Of a stretch of 64,000 nt of DNA, positions 1 through 6,761 are shown in pieces. The notes beneath the pieces are model-generated. The model saw only the letters and a program-made list of their open reading frames with translations, was not told where the DNA came from and searched no databases. The DNA lies in NCBI RefSeq assembly GCF_017641085.1, contig NZ_JAEPPI010000001.1:868001-932000 (forward strand). The letters are read 5' to 3'. Each line of letters begins with the position of its first letter. Position 1 is the first letter of the stretch. A program made the translations under genes and the position numbers. The stretch comes from Gracilimonas sp. (GTDB lineage: Bacteria; Bacteroidota; Rhodothermia; Balneolales; Balneolaceae).

Positions 1-79
1 TGGCAATCAAGTTCCATCACACCCAAGTCCAGCCTGTCCCGATTATTCGGGGCGTCCGATTTAAAACGCATTGTTATGC
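1..79 (-). repeat. integron attC site, cut by window start
   Basis: The site ends in the core GTTATGC at 73-79, preceded by the arm CGTCCGATTTAAAACGC that is shared with the attC sites at 671, 2950 and 4603. Its apical part differs from those sites: it carries the perfect hairpin CCCGA-TTAT-TCGGG at 38-51. The other half lies outside the window. Confidence 0.75.
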
Positions 80-86
80 TACCGGA

Positions 87-353
87 TTAGTCGTAATGAG
101 TCCACATTCTGATTACTTTAACAACTTTCTCCTTTTCATATACTTGATACACTAAGCGATGCTGGATATTAATTCTCCGTGAATAAGCCCCTTCCAAACT
201 ACCAACCAATTTTTCATAGGGAGGATATTCTTCAAAAGGATTTTCTTCAATGATCTCCAATAAGTCTTCGATCTTTGATTTTAAACCGGATGAAGCTGCT
301 TTCTTGGCATCCTTTTTTGCTTGTTTGGTATAAACGAGTTTGTAATTATTCAC
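87..353 (-). CDS. yoeB: YoeB-type mRNA interferase toxin
   Basis: This 88-residue protein is the usual YoeB length and shows the family signature: a KLVGSLEGAYSRRI block followed by HRLVY and a C-terminal HYD. By alignment in the head, Glu48, Arg66 and His86 correspond to the catalytic Glu46, Arg65 and His83 of E. coli YoeB. YoeB is a ribosome-dependent endoribonuclease that cleaves mRNA in the A site and is neutralised by YefM. Its start codon overlaps the stop of the upstream antitoxin gene by 4 nt, so the two are probably translationally coupled. The pair forms one integron cassette oriented away from the integrase, as expected. All catalytic residues are present, so the toxin is probably functional. 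Confidence 0.93.
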   Translation of the reverse strand: MNNYKLVYTKQAKKDAKKAASSGLKSKIEDLLEIIEENPFEEYPPYEKLVGSLEGAYSRRINIQHRLVYQVYEKEKVVKVIRMWTHYD

Positions 354-592
354 CAGTCAAGTTCGTCTTCGGTTTCTTCAAGAGGGGTATTCATTCCTTC
401 AGCAATAGACTCTTGCATGCCAGGAATTGAGCTCAGATAAAGAGTTTCTTGAATAGACCGCCAATCATCTTCACTGATTAATACGGCATTTGATCGCTTT
501 CCGGTAATTTGAATTGGCTGGTGCGTATCAGACGCTTCGTCCAATAATCGATATATATCTTTGCGAGCTTGAGTAGCTGTTAATGTTTTCAT
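350..592 (-). CDS. yefM: YefM-type antitoxin
   Basis: This 80-residue protein starts MKTLTATQARKDIYRLL and continues with an SNAVLISEDDW block, the Phd/YefM DNA-binding fold. The acidic C-terminal tail (EETEDELDW) is the part that binds the toxin in this family. It precedes yoeB with a 4-nt overlap. YefM normally represses its own operon by binding palindromes near the promoter; an inverted repeat at 629-644, just upstream, is a candidate operator. It is carried on the outermost fully visible integron cassette. Confidence 0.92.
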   Translation of the reverse strand: MKTLTATQARKDIYRLLDEASDTHQPIQITGKRSNAVLISEDDWRSIQETLYLSSIPGMQESIAEGMNTPLEETEDELDW

Positions 593-628
593 GGGGTAAA
601 ATTGGTTGGTTAATCACTTACTTAAAAC

Positions 629-644
629 GTACGTCATTCCGTAC
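629..644 (-). promoter_or_regulatory. candidate YefM operator
   Basis: The inverted repeat GTACG-TCATTC-CGTAC lies 36 nt upstream of the yefM start. Known YefM/YoeB operators are palindromes with a TGTACA core, and the bases at 640-645 are similar. The role is inferred from position and symmetry. Confidence 0.45.
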
Positions 645-670
645 ATATTATCAAGTCTTAAGAATAGGTA

Positions 671-817
671 GCATAACGACCCAGCGTTTAAACGGCGCGG
701 GGATTATGAGTTTTTGTTGAAGTAGCGAAATTAATTTCTGGCAGTCAAGTTCCATCGAACCCCGCCTGCCTGCCGGCTGAGGCAGGTCCGCGTCCGATTT
801 AAAACGCCTTGTTAGTG
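671..817 (-). repeat. integron attC site with 22-bp palindromic insert
   Basis: The site runs from GCATAAC (671-677) to GTTAGTG (811-817), with paired inner arms GCGTTTAAACGGCGCGGGG and CCGCGTCCGATTTAAAACGC. It matches the site at 4603-4726 except that a 22-bp palindrome sits at 765-786 between CCCCG and TCCGCG. At 147 bp it is slightly longer than the usual 57-141 bp attC range. Confidence 0.85.
765..786. repeat. 22-bp palindromic insertion in attC
   Basis: The 22 bases consist of arms CCTGCCT and AGGCAGG around the 8-nt loop GCCGGCTG. An identical copy lies in another attC at 3042-3063, and the same arms recur around a 4-nt loop at 29271-29288. The attC at 4603 lacks it precisely, which indicates insertion or clean loss. 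Confidence 0.8.
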
Positions 818-830
818 TGCTGATTGCTAA

Positions 831-1346
831 TCAATGAAATTTGGTAACCTTTATGCTGTCTTCTCTAAAGCCAATTAAATAATTATTGTCAATTATGTAT
901 TCAGTTGAATCTGTCAAAAGTACTATTTGGCCATTTTTATCTTCAAATTTTCCAGTTAAAAACAGAGTCGAAAACCCCGGCTTGGTAGAGTAAGAAAAGC
1001 TGAACGTATCGGTCTTATCATAATGAATAACAGAATACAAAGTATCACTTCTTTGAAAAGTCCATTCATTCAGACTTCTTTCATCCCGTGTATCAATTCC
1101 TTGAAGAAATAAAAAACTTATTACAACAGATGAAATTATTGAATTGATTAAAAATGCTATTACATATTCTTTTCTAACAAAGTATAAAATGCCGGCAATA
1201 ATCACGTTTAGGAAAAAGACAAAAGGGACAGCAAAAAAAATGTAAATGGTGACACTTGGATCAGGATCTATCTCTTCAACCCACAACCAGATTAAAATAA
1301 AGTCAAGTGTAGTAAGAACTAGTAATTGTGGTATGAGCTTTTTCAT
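831..1346 (-). CDS. integron-cassette membrane protein, unknown function
   Basis: This 171-residue protein is not recognised. The first 85 residues hold three hydrophobic segments (about 5-23, 33-56 and 63-81) that look like membrane helices. The second half is polar and beta-rich, with repeated TDTFSFS/STLFLTG-like strands, and may be a domain on one face of the membrane. It is the only gene of its cassette, bounded by attC sites at 671-817 and 1367-1454, and is transcribed in the cassette direction. No antitoxin partner is visible, so it is not obviously a toxin-antitoxin cassette. Confidence 0.7.
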   Translation of the reverse strand: MKKLIPQLLVLTTLDFILIWLWVEEIDPDPSVTIYIFFAVPFVFFLNVIIAGILYFVRKEYVIAFLINSIISSVVISFLFLQGIDTRDERSLNEWTFQRSDTLYSVIHYDKTDTFSFSYSTKPGFSTLFLTGKFEDKNGQIVLLTDSTEYIIDNNYLIGFREDSIKVTKFH

Positions 1347-1366
1347 CTAATTCAAATTGGGAAGCA

Positions 1367-1454
1367 CACTAACGGTTTGGCGGCTAAGCGGCGAGGCAAC
1401 CAATTTTCCAATGCCCCGTAACGCAAACTCGTCCGCTTAAGCCGCATGTTAACC
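1367..1454 (-). repeat. integron attC site (short type)
   Basis: This 88-bp site runs from CACTAAC (1367-1373) to GTTAACC (1448-1454). Its inner arms, GGCGGCTAAGCGG and CCGCTTAAGCCGC, pair well but differ in sequence from the long attC family in the array. Confidence 0.75.
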
Positions 1455-1465
1455 ACCGAGGATAA

Positions 1466-1759
1466 CTAAAGTATAGAAGAAGAGAAATTTTGCCGAAAAT
1501 GGCGTATTGTCAAGATTTCAATTATATCAGGATTTATTTCATAAATGACTCCATAGTTTTTATGAACAACTAACTCCCGGATTTTGTCATCTTTTAATTC
1601 TGGCAAAACTCTTCCTGATTCTGGATTTTCTTTTAATTTTTCAACTTTTGCTTCGAACTGATCGATAAGAGATAAAGCCGCTTCTGGATTATCCTCAGCA
1701 ATGTACTCGAGAATTTCATTAATTTTGGTTTTGGCGGTTGGCGACCATATAATTTTCAT
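1466..1759 (-). CDS. ParE/RelE-family toxin
   Basis: This 97-residue protein begins MKIIWSPTAKTKINEILEYIAED, the typical ParE/RelE start in which a short strand is followed by a helical hairpin. A GRVLPEL block and the strand GVIYEINPDIIEILTIRH are characteristic of the plasmid-stabilisation family. ParE members poison DNA gyrase and RelE members cleave mRNA; the sequence does not settle which applies here. Its start overlaps the stop of the Phd-type antitoxin gene by 4 nt. It forms a cassette with that gene between attC sites at 1367 and 2120. Confidence 0.88.
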   Translation of the reverse strand: MKIIWSPTAKTKINEILEYIAEDNPEAALSLIDQFEAKVEKLKENPESGRVLPELKDDKIRELVVHKNYGVIYEINPDIIEILTIRHFRQNFSSSIL

Positions 1760-2037
1760 GAGGTGTATTTGGCTCTCAGTTCACTAAAAAAATCTTTCTG
1801 GCTAATACCTTCGCCATTTTCTAATTCCTTTCGGGCAGTGGATACTTCTTCCAATAATTGAATCTTATCGAGTAGTTTTTGATAATCTTCTACATCAATT
1901 AATACTGCAGAACTTTTACCATGTTGGGTAAGAACTAGTGGCCGTCGTTTTGATTTAACACGCTCTATGTAAGAGGCTGCATTAGCTCGAAAATCTGAGA
2001 GTGATCGAATGTCTTGGTCAAGTTGAATTTGCGACAT
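1756..2037 (-). CDS. Phd/YefM-family antitoxin
   Basis: This 93-residue protein has a RSLSDFRANAASYIERVKS helix pair and the PLVLTQHGKSSAVLIDVEDYQ strand-helix region of the Phd/YefM fold. It is followed by a helical C-terminus that would wrap the toxin. It is the first gene of the cassette, with the toxin downstream and a 4-nt overlap. Upstream, TTACGT at 2055-2060 and ACGTAA at 2073-2078 form an inverted repeat that could be its operator. This antitoxin is clearly different from the YefM at 350-592, so the two cassettes are not recent duplicates. Confidence 0.88.
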   Translation of the reverse strand: MSQIQLDQDIRSLSDFRANAASYIERVKSKRRPLVLTQHGKSSAVLIDVEDYQKLLDKIQLLEEVSTARKELENGEGISQKDFFSELRAKYTS

Positions 2038-2119
2038 GATTCAATTGTGTTAATTTACGTTCTATTAAATGTACGTAATTTAGCACAAAATAGTCTGGAA
2101 TTTCTCTCTAAGATTAGGT

Positions 2120-2250
2120 GGTTAACGGTCTGCGGTTTAACCGGCTTGGCCTTATTGAATGGTAATGTAATTAAAACTCGGAATTTCTTTAAGCCAAAAA
2201 ATATTGAACCAGAAACAGCGGCCAAGTCCGCGTTGAAACCGTTGTTATAG
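2120..2250 (-). repeat. integron attC site
   Basis: This 131-bp site runs from GGTTAAC (2120-2126) to GTTATAG (2244-2250). Its arms, CTGCGGTTTAACCGGCTTGGCC and GGCCAAGTCCGCGTTGAAACCG, pair over about 20 bp. The sequence belongs to a third subtype distinct from the neighbours. Confidence 0.78.
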
Positions 2251-2256
2251 CCCGAT

Positions 2257-2658
2257 TTACTCTTTTAGTAATTCCCAAAACCCTCGCGGCGAAATAATCT
2301 TTAGTTGTGGTACATTGTTTGCTATGACCAATAAATCCTTATCTCCGGTTACTAATATGTCGGCTTTTGCCCTCAATGCTGACTCCAACACCCATCGATC
2401 ATCTTCATCTCTTACTTTTACATCAGAAGGTTTATCAGGAATCGGCTCTATTTGATATTTTCGAAGAAATAAAAGTGTTTTGGAAACTTTGTTCTGTGGA
2501 ACATTGAGTTTCTTAGTTAGTACCCGTTCCAATTCAGTTAAAACAATTTCCCCAGTTATTAACTGATGATCTGCAAGAATAACTTCAAGAAGGTCTGCAC
2601 ATAATCCCCTTGCGGTGAAAGCACTTACTAATACGTTGGTGTCAGTAAAAATTTTCAC
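2257..2658 (-). CDS. PIN-domain ribonuclease toxin
   Basis: This 133-residue PIN-domain protein keeps the acidic catalytic set: Asp6 (TDTNVL), Glu42 (LTELERVL), Asp86/87 (EDDRWV) and Asp106/108 (TGDKDLL). PIN toxins are Mg-dependent endoribonucleases of type II toxin-antitoxin systems, as in VapC. The region resembles the COG1569 group of putative PIN toxins. Its start overlaps the stop of the ribbon-helix-helix gene by 4 nt, and the two form one cassette. Confidence 0.88.
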   Translation of the reverse strand: MKIFTDTNVLVSAFTARGLCADLLEVILADHQLITGEIVLTELERVLTKKLNVPQNKVSKTLLFLRKYQIEPIPDKPSDVKVRDEDDRWVLESALRAKADILVTGDKDLLVIANNVPQLKIISPRGFWELLKE

Positions 2659-2873
2659 GAAACTTCACGAAAAACATCTTCATCGGTAAGCCACCCTTGG
2701 GCTTCTCCATAGGGTAAAAGTTGTTTACGCAATTCCTGAAAAGTCTCAATGGATAATTGCCGTTTTAAAGCTTGTCGGACTAATTCACTTTTTGAACGAC
2801 CGGACTTTTTCGATGATTCTTCAAGAAGTTGATCTAGTTCTTTGTCAATTCGAATAGTGAGAGTTGTATCCAT
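2655..2873 (-). CDS. ribbon-helix-helix antitoxin
   Basis: This 72-residue protein begins with the strand TTLTIRIDKELDQLLEE followed by KKSGRSKSELVRQALKRQL, a typical CopG/Arc ribbon-helix-helix DNA-binding domain. The C-terminal part (ETFQELRKQLLPYGEAQG) would contact the PIN toxin. It is the first gene of its cassette. It probably represses its own promoter, as other antitoxins of this fold do. Confidence 0.87.
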   Translation of the reverse strand: MDTTLTIRIDKELDQLLEESSKKSGRSKSELVRQALKRQLSIETFQELRKQLLPYGEAQGWLTDEDVFREVS

Positions 2874-2949
2874 GAAAGTAGAATTACGTTTACTGTTTTA
2901 CAATGTAACACAACTTTAACGAGAGAACAACTGAATTATTAAGAAAGGG

Positions 2950-3094
2950 CTATAACGACCCAGCGTTTAAACGGCGCGGGGATTATGATTTCTATTGAAG
3001 TAGCTATTAATTTCTGGCAAACAAGTTTCCATCGCACCCCGCCTGCCTGCCGGCTGAGGCAGGTCCGCGTCCGCTTTAAAACGCCTTGTTATAA
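2950..3094 (-). repeat. integron attC site with 22-bp palindromic insert
   Basis: The site runs from CTATAAC (2950-2956) to GTTATAA (3088-3094) and is 145 bp long. It shares the backbone of the sites at 671 and 4603 and carries the same palindrome at 3042-3063, at the same position as in the first of these. Confidence 0.85.
3042..3063. repeat. 22-bp palindromic insertion in attC (second copy)
   Basis: This copy is identical to 765-786 and is flanked by the same CCCCG and TCCGCG bases as in the attC at 671. Either cassette shuffling copied one inserted attC, or the same spot was hit twice. Confidence 0.8.
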
Positions 3095-3128
3095 TGCGCT
3101 TTACTTCGTTTCGGCTTATCTTTTAGAC

Positions 3129-3714
3129 ATGAAATATCAAACGCCAAAATCAGAAGATGAAATCCTGCCCAACAAACTTGGACTAACCGATCCTGATAAG
3201 ATCGCAGAAGAAGAGTATCGGGGATTTCTTAGAGCTGAAATTAAATTTGAATCCGAATTAGATAAAAATGGATTCCTTCGAATGGAATTTGATCTCGGAA
3301 ATTCACAAGACTGCTCTACATCATTTATACGAATTTGCAGGAGAACTCAGACAAGTGAATATGTCCAAAGGTGGATTTACTTTTCCAACGGCTAAATTTC
3401 TGCCAGACATTATTCAGGAATTTGAAACTGAGTTTCTTGGTGATCTTCCAAAGCATGTAGAAGGATATGAAGAGCTCATACAATATGTTGCCCCAATACA
3501 CGCAGAATTACTATTTATTCATCCATTCAGAGAGGGGAATGGACGTACAGCTCGACTCTTCGTAGATTTAATTGCGGCAAAGTTTGATTTCGAAAAATTC
3601 AGCTTCGGAAAGATTACAGAGAAGAAGATGTCGGAATACATAAAAGCTGTGCAATCGGCAGCAGAAAAGAATTACCAGCCGATGATCGAGCTTTTCAGGA
3701 TGTTGGAGAAGTAA
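3129..3714 (+). pseudogene. Fic-domain AMP-transferase toxin, frameshifted
   Basis: Two reading frames together encode one Fic protein of about 195 residues. The first frame starts at ATG 3129 (MKYQTPKSEDEIL) and runs to about 3266. The second starts around 3268 and holds the YEFAGELRQVNMSKGGF block and the Fic motif HPFREGNGRTAR, so the active site is intact. The switch lies in the run AAAAA at 3264-3268; one A fewer would join the frames as DK-MDSFEW. It could be a real mutation, ribosomal slippage on the A run, or a sequencing error. Translation could also restart at ATG 3268. Fic enzymes transfer AMP to target proteins. The gene is read against the cassette direction and converges with the antitoxin-like ORF at 3695-3859. 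Confidence 0.8.
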
Positions 3715-3859
3715 CCTTTTGCTGAAATTCCTGAACAACTTCTCGGCGGATTTGCTCAGCTTTCTTTTTGGATATATTAATCCCTTCAATACGAAAAGAT
3801 GCCCGCTGTGATTTCATAGCTCCACGGGAAATAGACTCGATATTTTTCTTTGATTTCAT
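3695..3859 (-). CDS. small Fic-antitoxin-like protein (SxxxEG motif)
   Basis: This 54-residue basic protein is read from ATG 3859 to TGA 3695. Its centre, RASFRIEGINIS, contains the (S/T)xxxE(G/N) motif whose Glu blocks the Fic active site in class I antitoxins such as VbhA and YhfG; E. coli YhfG has a similar ASRRLEG stretch. It lies in the same cassette as the fic gene but on the opposite strand, overlapping its 3' end by 20 nt. That is unusual, because class I antitoxins are normally encoded just upstream of fic in one operon. Identification rests on the motif, size and neighbour; binding is inferred. Confidence 0.68.
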   Translation of the reverse strand: MKSKKNIESISRGAMKSQRASFRIEGINISKKKAEQIRREVVQEFQQKVTSPTS

Positions 3860-3906
3860 GCCTCTAATATACCAAAAAGTGAATAAAAGTTCTTAACTGG
3901 CAAGCA

Positions 3907-4000
3907 TTATAACGGGTTGGCGTTTAAGCGGCGGCAGAATTTAGAACTAAAATTATAACCAGGACGGCAACGCCGTCCGACTTGAAACGCCTTGTTATAC
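3907..4000 (-). repeat. integron attC site (short type)
   Basis: This 94-bp site runs from TTATAAC (3907-3913) to GTTATAC (3994-4000), with arms TGGCGTTTAAGCGGCGGC and GCCGTCCGACTTGAAACGCC. It bounds the Fic cassette on the integrase side. Confidence 0.8.
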
Positions 4001-4008
4001 CCACGGTT

Positions 4009-4299
4009 TTAGGTTCGAGATTCCCAGTACCCTGGCTTTCGCCTTAAATTCATGACGGCAAATATGGTAATAAGCTCATCTTCCACAGAGTAGATGATTC
4101 CATACGGAAAGCGTGAAACTAAAAATCTTCGTTCTGTTTTAGTGATTTTAGTTCCGGATGAAGGTTGTTTTTCAATGACATCTAAAACTTTTTCTACTTC
4201 ATCAATAAAATCATCCCCAAGGCCAACAACCTGTTCCTCGTAGTATTCCGAAGTTTCAAAGAATTCTTTTCTGGCTTCTGAATGAAATTTAATAGTCAC
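4009..4299 (-). CDS. ParE/RelE-family toxin
   Basis: This 96-residue protein has the ParE/RelE start TIKFHSEARKEFFETSEYYEEQ, then GLGDDFIDEVEKVLDVIEKQP and the strand pair RFLVSRFPYGIIYSVEDELITIFAVMNLRRKPGYW. The YGIIY strand and LRRKPGYW end are typical of toxins paired with the addiction-module component family. The gene starts inside the stop of that partner (4-nt overlap). It is not close to the ParE-like toxin at 1466-1759. Confidence 0.87.
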   Translation of the reverse strand: MTIKFHSEARKEFFETSEYYEEQVVGLGDDFIDEVEKVLDVIEKQPSSGTKITKTERRFLVSRFPYGIIYSVEDELITIFAVMNLRRKPGYWESRT

Positions 4300-4529
4300 T
4301 TTTGAACACGTTTTCTCGCTTCTTTTAAAACTTCAGTAGCTGAGTGAAGAGAGGCATCTCCTGATTTAAGCGATTCCTTTCTCTTTTGAACTTCATCAAT
4401 CCAAGCCTGTTCTATTTCAGGATCAATTTTACCATGAATACTTTGTAATAATTTATCAGCCAGGCGGGCTTTATTCTTACGGTCAAGATTTAAGGCAGAA
4501 TTTTCTATCTCTTTGAAATCGGTAATCAT
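4296..4529 (-). CDS. addiction-module component (antitoxin)
   Basis: This 77-residue helical protein carries NSALNLDRKNKARLADKLLQSI followed by EIEQAWIDEVQKRKESLKSG. That is the pattern of the 'putative addiction module component' family (TIGR02574), which usually precedes a ParE/RelE-like toxin. Here it does so with a 4-nt overlap. It has no evident classical DNA-binding domain, so how the pair is autoregulated is unclear. Confidence 0.85.
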   Translation of the reverse strand: MITDFKEIENSALNLDRKNKARLADKLLQSIHGKIDPEIEQAWIDEVQKRKESLKSGDASLHSATEVLKEARKRVQK

Positions 4530-4602
4530 AATAAATGAGTTAGTTTACCTGAATGTAATTATTACTTAAGAGAACTGGAAGTGAGAACCATTATTGTAGT
4601 GG

Positions 4603-4726
4603 GCATAACGGCCCAGCGTTTAAACGGCGCGGGGATTATGATTTGGTTGAAGTAGCGGAATTAATACCTGGCAATCAAGTTTCATCGCAACCCCGTCCGC
4701 GTCCGATTTAAAACGCCTTGTTATGC
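4603..4726 (-). repeat. integron attC site (long type, no insert)
   Basis: This 124-bp site runs from GCATAAC (4603-4609) to GTTATGC (4720-4726). It is the reference form of the family also seen at 1, 671 and 2950, and it lacks the palindromic insert. Confidence 0.87.
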
Positions 4727-4732
4727 CTCGAA

Positions 4733-4948
4733 TTATTTTCCAAAGTATTCCAACCCTAATTTTATTGAAAGAAGTATGCTTGTGAAAAGTAACGTTGAAT
4801 AAAGGGCGATGAAAAATGTATAGGTTTTTGGGTTTTTTGCCTTTGTGTAAACAGGACCCTGAGTCCAAGCCTCTTTATTTCTAATCTGAAGACCTAATAA
4901 TAAAGCCCAAAAAAATGTCATGAGAAGAATTTTCCAGAAAATATCCAT
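4733..4948 (-). CDS. integron-cassette membrane protein, unknown function
   Basis: This 71-residue protein has two hydrophobic helices, about residues 3-20 and 46-65. A polar, lysine-rich linker (RNKEAWTQGPVYTKAKNPKTY) joins them, so it looks like a small two-pass membrane hairpin. It is the cassette nearest the integrase, between attC 4603-4726 and the attI core at 4971. In an active integron this is the most recently inserted cassette. No homologue is recognised. Confidence 0.65.
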   Translation of the reverse strand: MDIFWKILLMTFFWALLLGLQIRNKEAWTQGPVYTKAKNPKTYTFFIALYSTLLFTSILLSIKLGLEYFGK

Positions 4949-4970
4949 AAACCAGAACTATTTATAAGAG

Positions 4971-5117
4971 GCATAACATATAATTATTTGGAATGAGGGA
5001 ATGTGCAAAAATTCTTTATAAAATGACAAATGTGTTAATTATAAGTCCCTGATATCAATTGAAGTATGTTATCAGGAATTATATCCTCAAAAAATTCCAG
5101 ATAATATTTCCTGATAA
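4971..5117 (-). other. candidate attI region
   Basis: A lone core GTTATGC (complement of 4971-4977) lies at the junction between the last cassette and the integrase gene and has no attC partner arm, as expected for attI. Toward intI the motif TATCAGG recurs: CCTGATA at 5048-5054, TTATCAGGAA at 5069-5078, and its perfect 10-bp inverse TTCCTGATAA at 5108-5117. They could be integrase-binding or regulatory repeats, like those of attI1. No strict promoter for the cassettes was recognised here. Confidence 0.6.
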
Positions 5118-5144
5118 AATCTGTAAGGAATGGCTTTGAAATCG

Positions 5145-5170
5145 CTCTTACTAAAAAAGGCAAGTAAGAG
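5145..5170 (+). promoter_or_regulatory. inverted repeat just upstream of intI
   Basis: The perfect arms CTCTTACT (5145-5152) and AGTAAGAG (5163-5170) flank a 10-nt loop and end 6 nt before the intI start codon. They could be an operator, or a hairpin masking translation initiation of the integrase. Confidence 0.45.
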
Positions 5171-5176
5171 TATCTC

Positions 5177-6139
<963 letters not shown>

Positions 6140-6761
6140 ATCGTCCATCGAAAATCGGTCACTCGATCATTCGCAATTCAAGATCCTGAAATAAATTCAG
6201 CATGACGACTTTGAAATGAATTGTGTGAGGGGATGATGCCATAGCCAGAGAAAAATATTTAAAATCAGGTATGGGCAAAAGATATATCAGAAATAGGCTC
6301 AAGAGATATTTTGGAGCGGATTAATTTATAACGGGGCGCATGTAATAAATAAAGGCGGCAACTACATCAAAAGCCCGGTGGATGTTTTGTAGATCGTCCA
6401 TCGAAAATCAGTCACTCGATCATTCGCAATTCAAGATCCTGAAATAAATTCAGCATGACGACTTTGAAATGAATTGTGTGAGGGGATGATGCCATAGCCA
6501 GAGAAAAATATTTAAAATCAGGAATGGGCAAGAGATATATCAGAAACAGGCTAAAAATATATTTTGGAGCGGATTAATTTCTAACGGGGCGCACGTCATC
6601 AACAAAGGCGGCAACTACATCAAAAGCCCCGTGGATATTTTATAAATCGCTCATCGAAAATCAGTCGTTCGATCATTCGCATATCAAATACCCGGATTCC
6701 TGGCTGTGCAGGAATAACAGCATAGGGGCAAAAGTGAAAGGGTAGTGAAAGAATAAGGTTC

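Noticed and set aside
2014..2250. 78-codon plus-strand ORF over the 3' part of a cassette region
   Set aside because: It runs through the attC site 2120-2250 and overlaps the phd start region; its sequence has no protein-like pattern and is explained by the attC arms.
4620..4868. 82-codon minus-strand ORF inside attC and the small membrane-protein cassette
   Set aside because: It overlaps the better-supported two-helix protein at 4733-4948 in another frame and reads through the attC site.
4978..5160. Strict TAnnTTTG promoter (Pc) driving the cassettes
   Set aside because: No exact CAAAnnTA was found on the plus strand in this interval, so a cassette promoter could not be assigned.
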